From Woeseiaceae bacterium (GTDB lineage: Bacteria; Pseudomonadota; Gammaproteobacteria; Steroidobacterales; Woeseiaceae), in NCBI GenBank assembly GCA_030065985.1, contig JASJCM010000016.1, forward strand, positions 1 to 36,692: a DNA stretch of 36,692 nucleotides. The letters run 5' to 3'. The translations under genes were made by a program, and so were the position numbers. This document shows, in pieces, positions 1-7,808 of the stretch (position 1 is its first letter; every line of letters begins with the position of its first letter). Under the pieces are notes generated by a model that worked only from the letters and a program-made list of their open reading frames with translations, was not told the origin of the DNA and made no database searches.

Positions 1-59
1 ACACCGGCAACCGTACCCGTTGCCAGCATCGCGACGCCGAGGATCAGCCACTGCTCCAT
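1..59 (-). CDS. N-terminal fragment, likely TauE/SafE-family permease
   Basis: An ATG at 59 (reverse strand) opens a frame that runs off the left edge. It lies four bases after the S-formylglutathione hydrolase stop. The 19 visible codons read MEQWLILGVAMLATGTVAG, a hydrophobic first membrane helix. The wording resembles the start of sulfite exporter TauE/SafE-family permeases, which usually continue with a glycine-rich motif that is outside the window. The tight spacing suggests it is the last visible member of the minus-strand gene run. The family call rests on a very short stretch and is tentative; that it is a membrane protein is better supported. Confidence 0.45.
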   Translation of the reverse strand, partial: MEQWLILGVAMLATGTVAG

Positions 60-62
60 GGC

Positions 63-917
63 TCAGGCGCCGAGGCGCTCCGCATGGAAGCGCAGGTGCT
101 CCTCGATAAACGTCGAAATGAAGTAATAACCATGGTCGTAGCCGTCATGAATGCGCAATTCGAGCGGCAGGCCACTTTCCTTGCACGCAGCCTCGAGCAA
201 CTCCGGTTTTAGCTGCTCGGCAAGGAAGGGATCGTCGCCCCCCTGGTCGACGAGAATACGATCGAATTTCGTGACGTCACCCGAACGACGCGCGACTTCG
301 CAGGCGTCGTAGTCCTGCCACGTCGACTGGTCGTCGCCCAGGTAGTAACCAAGTGCCTTTTGTCCCCAGGGGCTGTGCAATGTCGTGCAGATCGGCGCAA
401 ACGCGGATAGCGACCGGAACATGTCCGGATTGCGCAAGCCGATCGTGAGCGCACCGTGCCCGCCCATCGAATGCCCGGTCAGGCCGTGACGGTCGGCGTC
501 GCCGGGAAAGTTGCCAAACACGATCGGCGGCAGCTCCTGCGTGATGTAGTCGTACATGTGATAGTACGCCGACCAGGGTTCCTGCGACGCGTTCAGGTAA
601 AAACCGGCGGCGAGCCCCATGTCGTAATCGTCATCGGGATCGTCCGGCACGCCCTCGCCGCGCGGGCTCGTATCGGGTGACACGAGCATCAGGCCCAGTT
701 TCGCGGCAACGCGCTGCGCGCCGCTCTTCACCATGAAGTTTTCCTCAGTGCAGGTAAGGCCCGAAAGGAATGTCAGAACAGGTACCTTGCCGTTCGCCGC
801 CTGCGGTGGGACGAACACCGAGAATTGCATGTCGCAGTGGTTGACGGCCGAGGTGTGACGATAAAAGCCGATACGACCGCCGAAGCAGTTCGTTTCGCTC
901 AGGATTTCAATAGTCAT
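63..917 (-). CDS. fghA: S-formylglutathione hydrolase
   Basis: A 284-residue alpha/beta-hydrolase, the usual length for S-formylglutathione hydrolase (FrmB/FghA, esterase D). The family hydrolyses S-formylglutathione to formate and glutathione in cytosolic formaldehyde detoxification. Visible signs are the nucleophile elbow GHSMGGHGAL, a likely acid in DQGGDDPFL and the catalytic His in GYDHGYYF. The N-terminus MTIEILSETNCFGGRIGFY and the early SGLTCTEENF segment are also typical. The ATG at 917 lies 21 bases after the fabB stop, so it probably shares the transcript. The usual partner, glutathione-dependent formaldehyde dehydrogenase, is not in the window. Its place behind fabAB and paa genes has no obvious metabolic reason. 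Confidence 0.93.
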   Translation of the reverse strand: MTIEILSETNCFGGRIGFYRHTSAVNHCDMQFSVFVPPQAANGKVPVLTFLSGLTCTEENFMVKSGAQRVAAKLGLMLVSPDTSPRGEGVPDDPDDDYDMGLAAGFYLNASQEPWSAYYHMYDYITQELPPIVFGNFPGDADRHGLTGHSMGGHGALTIGLRNPDMFRSLSAFAPICTTLHSPWGQKALGYYLGDDQSTWQDYDACEVARRSGDVTKFDRILVDQGGDDPFLAEQLKPELLEAACKESGLPLELRIHDGYDHGYYFISTFIEEHLRFHAERLGA

Positions 918-938
918 GCGGCCGATTATGGCCGAGGG

Positions 939-2150
939 CTATCGTTTCTGGAATACCAGCGTGCCGTTGGTGCCGCCGAAACCGAAGCTGTTGGTCATCG
1001 CCGTGCGGATCCCCGCATTCTCGACCGTTGCCGTAACGAGCGGCGTCCCGGCAACAGCCTCATCCGGCTCTTCGACATTGATCGACGGTGCAATGAAGTC
1101 ATGCTCGAGCATCAGCAGGCAGTGAATTGCCTCCTGCGCGCCGGTCGCGCCCAGCGAATGGCCGCACATCGACTTGGTCGAACCATACTGCGGCATGTCA
1201 TCGCCGAATACCTCGCGCATCGCGGCAACTTCCTGTACATCGCCGACCGGCGTGCTCGTGCCATGCGTGTTGACGTAGTCGACAGGCCCATCGACCGTCG
1301 ACATGGCCAGTTGCATGCAACGTACCGCGCCCTCGCCCGACGGTGCGACCATGTCGTGACCGTCGGAGGTTGCGCCGAAGCCAACCAGCTCGGCATAGAT
1401 CTTCGCGCCGCGCGCCTTCGCGCGCTCCAGCTCCTCGACCACAACCATGCCGGAACCTGACGAACTGACAAATCCATCGCGCCCGGCATCGTACGGTCGT
1501 GATGCTTTCGTCGGCTCATCGTTGTACTTCGTCGACAGCGCGCCCATTGCGTCGAACAGCGCGGTCAGTGTCCAGTCTTCCTCCTCGCCACCGCCCGCAA
1601 AAATAACGTCCTGCTTGCCCAGAGCGATCTGTTCGGCGGCCGCGCCGATGCAATGCGCGCTCGTCGCACACGCAGACGTGATCGAATAGTTGATGCCCTT
1701 GATCTTGAATGGCGTGGCGAGGCATGCAGCCACGGTGCTGCCCATCGTCTTGGTAACACCGTAAGGACCGATCTTGCGAACGCCACGCTGGCGCAGCGCA
1801 TCCGCCGCTTTGACGACGTTGGAGCTCGACGCGCCACCCGATCCGGCGATCAGGCCCGTGCGAACGTTGGACACGTCGCTCTCCTCGAGACCGGCGTCGT
1901 CGATGCACTCCCGCATCGCGATGTAGGCATACGCCGCAGCATCACCCATGAACCGCAGCACCTTGCGGTCGATGTGGTCTTTAAGGTCGATGTCACAGCT
2001 GCCGGAGATCGTGCTGCGTAGTCCCATTTCGGCAAAGGTCGGGTTAGCAACAATGCCCGAGCGACCCGCGCGCAGCGACTCGAGGATTTCTTTTTGGTTA
2101 TTTCCGATGCACGAGACTGCACCCAGTCCCGTGATGACTGCCCGTCGCAT
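939..2150 (-). CDS. fabB: Beta-ketoacyl-ACP synthase I (FabB)
   Basis: A 403-residue condensing enzyme that elongates acyl-ACP with malonyl-ACP and is required for unsaturated fatty acids in the FabA/FabB pathway. It shows the thiolase-fold Cys-His-His triad: Cys in [14 protein letters not shown], His in [11 protein letters not shown] and His in [13 protein letters not shown]. The C-terminal [12 protein letters not shown] is diagnostic for KAS I/II. The pairing with fabA, 20 bases upstream, favours FabB over FabF. The ATG at 2150 has a GGGAG ribosome-binding site just upstream and matches the family start [16 protein letters not shown]. Cytosolic. Confidence 0.96.
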   Translation of the reverse strand: MRRAVITGLGAVSCIGNNQKEILESLRAGRSGIVANPTFAEMGLRSTISGSCDIDLKDHIDRKVLRFMGDAAAYAYIAMRECIDDAGLEESDVSNVRTGLIAGSGGASSSNVVKAADALRQRGVRKIGPYGVTKTMGSTVAACLATPFKIKGINYSITSACATSAHCIGAAAEQIALGKQDVIFAGGGEEEDWTLTALFDAMGALSTKYNDEPTKASRPYDAGRDGFVSSSGSGMVVVEELERAKARGAKIYAELVGFGATSDGHDMVAPSGEGAVRCMQLAMSTVDGPVDYVNTHGTSTPVGDVQEVAAMREVFGDDMPQYGSTKSMCGHSLGATGAQEAIHCLLMLEHDFIAPSINVEEPDEAVAGTPLVTATVENAGIRTAMTNSFGFGGTNGTLVFQKR

Positions 2151-2170
2151 GAGCGCTCCCAGGTTGTGGA

Positions 2171-2716
2171 CTAAAAGTCGTCAGTCGAGGTGAAAAGGCC
2201 GACGCGCAGATCCTCAGCAGTGTAGATCTCACGTCCATCTACCGATACAGACCCGTCCGCGATCGCCATGTTCAATTTGCGCGCAATGACGCGCTTGATG
2301 TCGATCTGGTACGTGACTTTCTTTGAGGTTGGCAAGATCTGGCCGGTGAACTTCACCTTGCCCACGCCGAGCGCGCGGCCACGGCCCTGCAGGCCCTGCC
2401 AGACGAGGTGAAAACCGACGAGCTGCCACATTGCGTCCAGCCCGAGGCATCCGGGCATCACGGGATCGCCTTCAAAATGGCACTCGAAGAACCAGAGATC
2501 GGGATGAACGTCGAGTTCGGCCCTGATCTCTCCCTTGCCGTACTTGCCGCCCTCATCGCTGATCAGCGTGATGCGATCAAGCATCAGCATATTGGGCTTG
2601 GGCAGGCGGCCATTGGTCGGTCCAAACAGCTCGCCGCGCCCGCTGGCCAGCAATTCTTCGTAAGTGTAGGAACTCTGCCGCACCGGCAGCTCCTCTGCGG
2701 TATTCGGATTAGTCAT
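2171..2716 (-). CDS. fabA: 3-hydroxydecanoyl-ACP dehydratase/isomerase (FabA)
   Basis: A 181-residue hot-dog-fold enzyme, about ten residues longer than E. coli FabA at the N-terminus. The family dehydrates 3-hydroxydecanoyl-ACP and isomerises the trans-2 product to cis-3, the entry to unsaturated fatty acids. The active-site His is in [11 protein letters not shown] and the Asp in GLDAMWQ. The family start pattern [16 protein letters not shown] is seen near residue 18. It forms a pair with fabB. The 71-base gap from the paaE stop is the largest in this minus-strand run after the paaX start, so a separate fabAB promoter may sit at 2717-2787. A TAAAAT hexamer lies there, but I see no well-spaced -35. 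Confidence 0.97.
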   Translation of the reverse strand: MTNPNTAEELPVRQSSYTYEELLASGRGELFGPTNGRLPKPNMLMLDRITLISDEGGKYGKGEIRAELDVHPDLWFFECHFEGDPVMPGCLGLDAMWQLVGFHLVWQGLQGRGRALGVGKVKFTGQILPTSKKVTYQIDIKRVIARKLNMAIADGSVSVDGREIYTAEDLRVGLFTSTDDF

Positions 2717-2787
2717 CCGGTGAATTTTACGCCCCGGGCCGGACCATCAGTTTTGAATTCGCGCCATTTGCCCGTTGTCGCGCGGGC

Positions 2788-3855
2788 TCAGGACTTGTCG
2801 TAATCGAGCACGATTTCGTCGGTAAGCGGCGTGCTCTGGCACGCCAGGACGAAACCCTTTTCGACCTCCCAGGGCTCCAGGCCATAGTTCGTGGCCATGT
2901 CGACCTCTCCGGAGCGGACGTGCGTACGGCACGTGGCGCAGACGCCGCCCTTGCACGAGTACGGCAACTCCAGGCCATGTTCGGCGGCAGCGTCGACAAT
3001 ATTCGAGCCAACGCGTGGCATCTCGAAGTGTTTCTTGTGGCCATCCATGATCACGGTGACCTGCGCCTGATCGGTGGCTTCCTCTGCGACCGTCGCTGGC
3101 CTCGCAGCCTTGCGCGGCGCACCGAAGCGCTCCGAGTGAATTCGGTCAGCGTCCAGCCCGAGTTTCTCGAGCGTCTCGGTCACGCTGCCGATCATCGTGT
3201 CTGGACCGCAGACCCAGGCAGCGTCAGGCTGGGTTTCCTGGCAGAAATGCGTGTACAGCTCGGCAACCTTGTCCGCATCGATGCGGCCGCCCGAGATCTC
3301 GAACTCCTGCTCTTCCTGGCTGAACACGAAGTGCACCTGGAAGCGCTCCGGGTAGCGGTTCTTCAGCGCGAACAGATCCTCAATGAACATCGTCGTGTTC
3401 TGCCGGCGGTTGCCGTAGAACAGCGCAAACTGACTCGTTTCCTCGCTCTGCAGAATCGTCGCCGCGATCGACAGTATCGGCGTAATGCCGCTGCCGGCTG
3501 CAAAGCCGACATGAAAACGTCCAACCGGACGCTCGGTCTCGAGATGAAAGCGCCCGGTTGGCGGCATCACGTCGAGTGTGTCACCGACATTGAGTTCGTT
3601 CGCCGCAAACTCCGAGAACAGTCCCCCCGGCTGAACGCGCACACCGATCTCGAGCGGCCAGCAGCCTTCCGGCGAGCAGATGCTGTAGGTTCGGCGCACG
3701 TGCTTGCCGTCACGCTCAATCTGGATCGGCAGGTGCTGTCCCGGAAGGAACGAGAACTCGTCACGAAGTTCGGCTGGTACCTCGAGCGCAATCCGAACCG
3801 CATCTTTCGACTCGGGCGTCTTCGCCGAGACTCTCAGAGGATGAAACTGTTTCAT
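2788..3855 (-). CDS. paaE: Phenylacetyl-CoA epoxidase reductase subunit PaaE
   Basis: A 355-residue NAD(P)H:flavin:ferredoxin reductase that passes electrons to the PaaAC di-iron oxygenase. The N-terminal FAD domain has RTYSICS, the nucleotide domain has GSGITPILS, and the C-terminal plant-type 2Fe-2S domain has Cys in SCKGGVCATCRTHV with a fourth in LACQSTP. I chose the ATG at 3855, which gives MKQFHPLRVSAK, has a purine-rich site upstream and lies 14 bases after the paaD stop. The frame stays open 32 codons further upstream, but that part lies inside paaD and is unlike the family. E. coli PaaE is 356 residues, so the length fits. Confidence 0.95.
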   Translation of the reverse strand: MKQFHPLRVSAKTPESKDAVRIALEVPAELRDEFSFLPGQHLPIQIERDGKHVRRTYSICSPEGCWPLEIGVRVQPGGLFSEFAANELNVGDTLDVMPPTGRFHLETERPVGRFHVGFAAGSGITPILSIAATILQSEETSQFALFYGNRRQNTTMFIEDLFALKNRYPERFQVHFVFSQEEQEFEISGGRIDADKVAELYTHFCQETQPDAAWVCGPDTMIGSVTETLEKLGLDADRIHSERFGAPRKAARPATVAEEATDQAQVTVIMDGHKKHFEMPRVGSNIVDAAAEHGLELPYSCKGGVCATCRTHVRSGEVDMATNYGLEPWEVEKGFVLACQSTPLTDEIVLDYDKS

Positions 3856-3868
3856 TCCGTCGTTGCCT

Positions 3869-4333
3869 CTACAAGCACTTGAAGTACTCAAACGGTTCGA
3901 GACAATCGAGGCACTTGTAGGATGCCTTACAGGCGGTCGAGCCAAACTCACTCACTCGTTCCGTATTGCTCGAGTCACAGCGAGGGCATTCGACCGGGCG
4001 ATTGCGCCGCTCGGGCGGCGCGATGCCGTAGATCTTTAGCTTCTTTCGTCCTTCGGAACTGATCCAGTCGGTAGTCCAGGGCGGGGACAACACGCGCTTG
4101 ATTCGAATGTCCGCGACGCCCCGCTCCTCGAGTGCCGCAACGACACTTTGTTCAATGGCCTCGGTTGCCGGGCAACCCGAATACGTCGGGGTGAGCGCCA
4201 CCTCGACACCGTCTGTGCAATCGACACCGCGTACGATGCCGAGGTCCATGATGGTCAGGACCGGAATTTCGGGATCCGCGACGTCAGACAGCCAGTCGAG
4301 AATCTGTTCCGCTTTGTATTGCGCCTCTACCAC
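3869..4333 (-). CDS. paaD: Phenylacetyl-CoA epoxidase accessory protein PaaD
   Basis: A MIP18/DUF59-type protein needed for a functional epoxidase complex, probably in metal or Fe-S maturation. From the GTG at 4333 it is 154 residues, against about 165 in E. coli. The DUF59 part contains DPEIPVLTIMDLGIVRG and SGCPATEAIEQSV. The C-terminus has a zinc-ribbon-like set of cysteines (ECPRCDSSNTE and then YKCLDCLEPFEYFKCL). The GTG overlaps the paaC stop and is preceded by GGGGG, arguing for translational coupling. The longer open frame up to 4492 only reads through paaC and was not used. Confidence 0.92.
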   Translation of the reverse strand: MVEAQYKAEQILDWLSDVADPEIPVLTIMDLGIVRGVDCTDGVEVALTPTYSGCPATEAIEQSVVAALEERGVADIRIKRVLSPPWTTDWISSEGRKKLKIYGIAPPERRNRPVECPRCDSSNTERVSEFGSTACKASYKCLDCLEPFEYFKCL

Positions 4334-5085
4334 GTCGCCCCCGGGTAGGTCCGCTGCATGTATTGCAGGTCGGCAAGCAGGAAGCCGAAGTGCTCGGTAT
4401 GCCTGCCGTCCTTGCCACCACTCGCCATCCAGCCGTCCTCGGGCAGCTCCAGCGTAGCGGCACTGACGATCGCGGCGACAGCTTTGCGCCACTGCTCCGC
4501 GACGACGTTCAGGTCCGGCCCATCGAACTCATCACGCATGATCTTGTCGATGTCGTCGCTGGCGAACATCTCGCCCGTGTAGCGCCACAGGTCGTTCAGC
4601 GATTGCTGGGTACGCGCATGGCTCTCCTCGGTGCCGTCGCCGAGGCGTACCAGCCACTGACTGCTGTGCTTGAGGTGATAGCGCACTTCCTTGACGGCGC
4701 GAGCGGCAATGCCGGCGAGACCTTCATCGCCGCAGCGCGTCAGCGCATCGAGCAGCAGGACGTAGAACGACTCGAACAGCACGGCACGTACAGTCGAATC
4801 GCCGAAATGACCGTTGGGCTGCTCGACGAGCAAGAGGTTGCGGTATTCGTGCTCTGGCCTCAGGAACGCGAAGTCGTCCTCGCCCCTGCCCCGTCCTTCG
4901 CGCTCTCCGGCGTACGTGTAGAGCATGCGTGCCTGGCCGATGTAGTCGAGTGCGAAGTTGGCGTTGGCGAGCTCTTCTTCGAGTTCCGGGCTCGCGGCAA
5001 CCAGTTCGATCATGCGCTGCCCGAGAATGAGAGAGTTGTCACCGAGGCGCGTCACGTAGCGAATTAGTGCAGCATCGGGTGTCAC
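4327..5085 (-). CDS. paaC: Phenylacetyl-CoA epoxidase structural subunit PaaC
   Basis: A 252-residue ferritin-like helical protein, the non-catalytic partner of PaaA in the multicomponent 1,2-phenylacetyl-CoA epoxidase. Recognisable stretches are RLGDNSLILGQR, LDYIGQARMLYTYAGE and the C-terminal TEHFGFLLADLQYMQRTYPG. Its ATG at 5085 overlaps the paaB stop (ATGA arrangement), and its own stop is overlapped by the paaD GTG. Length matches E. coli PaaC (248). Cytosolic. Confidence 0.96.
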   Translation of the reverse strand: MTPDAALIRYVTRLGDNSLILGQRMIELVAASPELEEELANANFALDYIGQARMLYTYAGEREGRGRGEDDFAFLRPEHEYRNLLLVEQPNGHFGDSTVRAVLFESFYVLLLDALTRCGDEGLAGIAARAVKEVRYHLKHSSQWLVRLGDGTEESHARTQQSLNDLWRYTGEMFASDDIDKIMRDEFDGPDLNVVAEQWRKAVAAIVSAATLELPEDGWMASGGKDGRHTEHFGFLLADLQYMQRTYPGATW

Positions 5086-5369
5086 AGGTTTTCGACCTCG
5101 TCTGGAATTTCGTAAAACGTCGGGTGCCGGTAGATCTTGTCCTCTGCCGGCTCGAAGAACGCGGACGTCTCGGCCGGATCGGACGCGACAATCTGGTCCG
5201 AGCGTACGACCCAGATGCTTACGCCCTCTTTGCGGCGCGTGTACGTATCCCGCGCATTGGTCAGCGCCATTTCGTCATCGGCCGCATGCACGCTGCCTGC
5301 GTGCCGGTGACTGAGGCCCGACTTGCTGCGAATGAAGACTTCGTAGAGAGGCCACTCGTGCTTGCTCAT
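5082..5369 (-). CDS. paaB: Phenylacetyl-CoA epoxidase subunit PaaB
   Basis: A 95-residue small subunit matching the usual PaaB length. It starts [19 protein letters not shown], the family's conserved opening, and carries [16 protein letters not shown] and [18 protein letters not shown]. PaaB bridges PaaAC units and helps reductase binding in the epoxidase complex. The ATG at 5369 overlaps the end of paaA by four bases and its stop overlaps the paaC start. Confidence 0.96.
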   Translation of the reverse strand: MSKHEWPLYEVFIRSKSGLSHRHAGSVHAADDEMALTNARDTYTRRKEGVSIWVVRSDQIVASDPAETSAFFEPAEDKIYRHPTFYEIPDEVENL

Positions 5370-6352
5370 GCCGCTTCCTCCGCTAACTTCTTCGCCGCGT
5401 AGGCTTTCGCTGCCTCGCGTACCCAGGCGCCGTCATCCTGCGCTTTGCGCCGTTTCGCCATGCGCTGCTCGTTGCACGGGCCGTTACCGGAGATGACGTC
5501 GAAGAACTCCTGCCAGTCGATGTCAGAGTGTTCGTAATGCCCGGTCTCCTCGTTGAATCGCAGCTTATCGTCCGGCACCGTGAGACCGAGATACTCGGCT
5601 TGCGGTACTGTCACATCGATAAATTTCTGCCGCAATTCGTCATTGGAAAATCGCTTGATCTTCCACGCCATCGACTGAGCAGAGTGCTTGGATGCCGCGT
5701 CGGACGGACCGAACATCATCAGTGACGGCCACCAGAAGCGGTTCAGCGCGTCCTGGGCCATCGCTTTTTGCTCGTCGGTTCCGCGAGCCAGCGTGAGCAT
5801 GATTTCGTAACCCTGGCGCTGGTGGAAACTCTCTTCCTTGCAGATGCGAATCATCGCGCGCGAGTACGGTCCGTAGGAACAGCGGCACAACGGGATCTGG
5901 TTCATGATCGCGGCACCATCGACGAGCCAGCCGATCGCACCGATATCCGCCCATGTCAGCGTCGGGTAGTTGAAGATACTCGAGTACTTCGCCTTACCCG
6001 AGAGCAGGTCCGCCACCATCTGATCGCGCGAGATACCGAGCGTCTCGGCCGCGCTGTACAGGTAGAGCCCATGCCCGGCCTCATCCTGGACCTTGGCCAG
6101 CAGAATCGCCTTGCGTTTGAGCGTCGGCGCACGGGTCAGCCAGTTGCCCTCAGGCTGCATGCCGATGATCTCGGAGTGCGCGTGCTGGGAAATCTGGCGA
6201 ATCAACGTGCGGCGGTAAGCCTCGGGCATCCAGTCCTTGGCCTCGATCTTCTCTTCCGTGTCGATGCGCGCCTGGAATGCCTCTAGCTGTTGTTTCGTTT
6301 CGGCACCGGCGGCGTCGCTCTTACCTGCCTGGTCGAGGCCTTGTGTGTACAT
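5366..6352 (-). CDS. paaA: Phenylacetyl-CoA epoxidase catalytic subunit PaaA
   Basis: The di-iron oxygenase subunit that epoxidises phenylacetyl-CoA with O2. Two ExxH-type iron-binding motifs are visible, in [13 protein letters not shown] and [12 protein letters not shown]. Family signatures [20 protein letters not shown] and [16 protein letters not shown] are also present. I chose the ATG at 6352, which gives [10 protein letters not shown] and 328 residues, with GGGAG about ten bases upstream. The open frame continues to a TTG at 6373 with no good binding site. The N-terminus is about 20 residues longer than E. coli PaaA. A 41-base gap separates it from paaI. Confidence 0.96.
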   Translation of the reverse strand: MYTQGLDQAGKSDAAGAETKQQLEAFQARIDTEEKIEAKDWMPEAYRRTLIRQISQHAHSEIIGMQPEGNWLTRAPTLKRKAILLAKVQDEAGHGLYLYSAAETLGISRDQMVADLLSGKAKYSSIFNYPTLTWADIGAIGWLVDGAAIMNQIPLCRCSYGPYSRAMIRICKEESFHQRQGYEIMLTLARGTDEQKAMAQDALNRFWWPSLMMFGPSDAASKHSAQSMAWKIKRFSNDELRQKFIDVTVPQAEYLGLTVPDDKLRFNEETGHYEHSDIDWQEFFDVISGNGPCNEQRMAKRRKAQDDGAWVREAAKAYAAKKLAEEAA

Positions 6353-6393
6353 AGGAAAACTCCCGGGGAACAACGTTCAATGTGTCACGGATT

Positions 6394-6825
6394 TCACGTT
6401 TTTTCAAGAATACTTGTATCGCTTTTGGCGGCCGAACGGCCGCGAAACAGCGCCACCAGCTCGTCCCGCTGGTTACGTACCTCGACCGAGTAGTAACCGT
6501 TGCGCCGGCCCCGATGATCCTCGGTTGCGGTGGCCGTCAGCACGTCACCGAGCATCGCGGGTCGCAGGAACTCGATCTGCGCCGCAGCCGCGAAGGACAG
6601 CACGCCGTACGCGTTGCACGCGAACGCGAACGCCGTATCGGCCAGCGCAAAGGTCAACCCGCCGTGCAATACGTCGAAGCCGTTCACCATGTCGTCGCGC
6701 ACCGTCATTGTTGCCACGGCCTCGCCAGCCGCCGGGATATCGATCTCGATGCCGAGCGCTTTCGATGCGCGGTCGTTTGCGTACATCGTTTCGGCGCAGC
6801 CGCGTGCCGTCTCCAGATCAGCCAT
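6394..6825 (-). CDS. paaI: Hydroxyphenylacetyl-CoA thioesterase PaaI
   Basis: A 143-residue hot-dog thioesterase. PaaI releases CoA from hydroxyphenylacetyl-CoA and dead-end ring intermediates, rescuing the CoA pool. The PaaI-type core NGFDVLHGGLTFALADTAFA, with its HGG and Asp, is complete. EFLRPAMLGDVLTATA follows. Its ATG at 6825 overlaps the paaX stop by eight bases, so the two are probably co-translated. Position directly before paaA supports the paa assignment over a general thioesterase. Confidence 0.93.
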   Translation of the reverse strand: MADLETARGCAETMYANDRASKALGIEIDIPAAGEAVATMTVRDDMVNGFDVLHGGLTFALADTAFAFACNAYGVLSFAAAAQIEFLRPAMLGDVLTATATEDHRGRRNGYYSVEVRNQRDELVALFRGRSAAKSDTSILEKT

Positions 6826-7753
6826 GCATCACCTGTGTGTCAAGGCCGCCGAAGCGCTGCCGGAAGGCGCGCGAGGGCGGAGGCAGTGGTCCGTCAGCCG
6901 TTTCCATGATCCCATCGAGGAACGCGTCCGCCTGTTCGCACACGGCGCGATAAAGGTTGCGACATAGCTGGTAGGCCGCATGGCCGTGCCAGCCGGCAGG
7001 CAGCAGATCGGCGGGTAGCCAGGGATCCCTCAGTTGTATCTTGCGGTATTCCTGGATCAGCAGCGTACGAATGATAAACGCCTGTTTTGGCGACAAATTT
7101 CCTGAACGCTCCAGCGCCTGATGTGCCGGTCGGAATCGCTCGACGAAGTCGCGGTATCGCGCGTCAATGTCATCGAGGTTCCAGCTGTTGCGCGCGAGCT
7201 TGCGCATCGCGGCCTCCGACCGGACCGTCTCGCTGCGCATGACGACCAGCATGTCATCGACGTTGAGGCGTCGCATCGTGACATCGAGCTCGGCAAGATC
7301 GGGGGCCGGGTGTGCCAGTACGTTTGCCGACATCGCACCGAAACCGAGCCAGCCGCATTCCTTACGAACGACATCCTTGGTGGCCGTGTCGAGTGCTGCC
7401 AACAGCAGCAGGCACCACTGCCCGTCCCAGTGATCGAGCGGTTCGCCATAGATGCGATGCGTCGCCTGCTCGAAGCGCGCGCGTCCTTCGTCGGTAAGAC
7501 TGTAATAGGAACGACGCCCGACCTGCTGCGACTGCAGCCAGCCGTCTTTGGCCAGCCGGAAAACCGAGGTTCGAACCAGGCGCTCGCTGATGCCGAACTC
7601 GGCCATCGCCGTGATCAGGCTGCCGAGCCAGACGGTGCCACCGCGCGGCGCGATCGCATCGCCGAACACCGTCGTGATCAACGATCCGGCACGCAAAGTC
7701 GGCCGGGACTGGAATTCATCGACGAGATTCTGGCAGGTGCGCTGGACGCTCAT
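6818..7753 (-). CDS. paaX: Phenylacetic acid degradation repressor PaaX
   Basis: A 311-residue transcriptional repressor (E. coli PaaX is 316). In E. coli PaaX is released from DNA by phenylacetyl-CoA. An N-terminal winged helix spans roughly residues 20-90 (LITAMAEFGISERLVRTSVF, then DGWLQSQQVGRRSYYSLTDE). The PaaX-like central domain has WCLLLLAALD, and the C-terminal domain has LRDPWLPADLLPAGWHG. I chose the ATG at 7753; the frame stays open upstream into paaZ but that part is not family-like. It is the first gene of the minus-strand paa run and diverges from paaZ, fitting an autoregulated repressor. Confidence 0.95.
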   Translation of the reverse strand: MSVQRTCQNLVDEFQSRPTLRAGSLITTVFGDAIAPRGGTVWLGSLITAMAEFGISERLVRTSVFRLAKDGWLQSQQVGRRSYYSLTDEGRARFEQATHRIYGEPLDHWDGQWCLLLLAALDTATKDVVRKECGWLGFGAMSANVLAHPAPDLAELDVTMRRLNVDDMLVVMRSETVRSEAAMRKLARNSWNLDDIDARYRDFVERFRPAHQALERSGNLSPKQAFIIRTLLIQEYRKIQLRDPWLPADLLPAGWHGHAAYQLCRNLYRAVCEQADAFLDGIMETADGPLPPPSRAFRQRFGGLDTQVMHG

Positions 7754-7762
7754 AACGGGCCG

Positions 7763-7791
7763 ACCGTACAATCCGATACGGTTTTTTTCAA
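7763..7791 (-). promoter_or_regulatory. Candidate paaX promoter with overlapping palindromic operator
   Basis: The 55-bp gap between the paaX and paaZ starts contains a perfect inverted repeat, ACCGTA-N8-TACGGT (7763-7782). Read on the minus strand, TTGAAA (7791-7786) and TACGGT (7768-7763) are spaced by exactly 17 bases, a plausible sigma-70 promoter for paaX. Its -10 is one arm of the palindrome. A repressor bound here would block paaX and probably paaZ. That PaaX is the protein that binds is an inference; the sequence does not obviously match the E. coli PaaX site as I recall it. Confidence 0.55.
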
Positions 7792-7808
7792 ATAGCAGCG
7801 AGTTTCGT

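Noticed and set aside
2920-3882. A 320-codon plus-strand frame
   Set aside because: Antisense to paaE, whose FAD, NAD and 2Fe-2S motifs are complete.
6394-6420. Second PaaX-type operator before paaA
   Set aside because: A stretch resembles part of the paaX/paaZ palindrome region (ACG followed by a T run and CAA), but the inverted arms are absent and it lies within the paaI 3' end.
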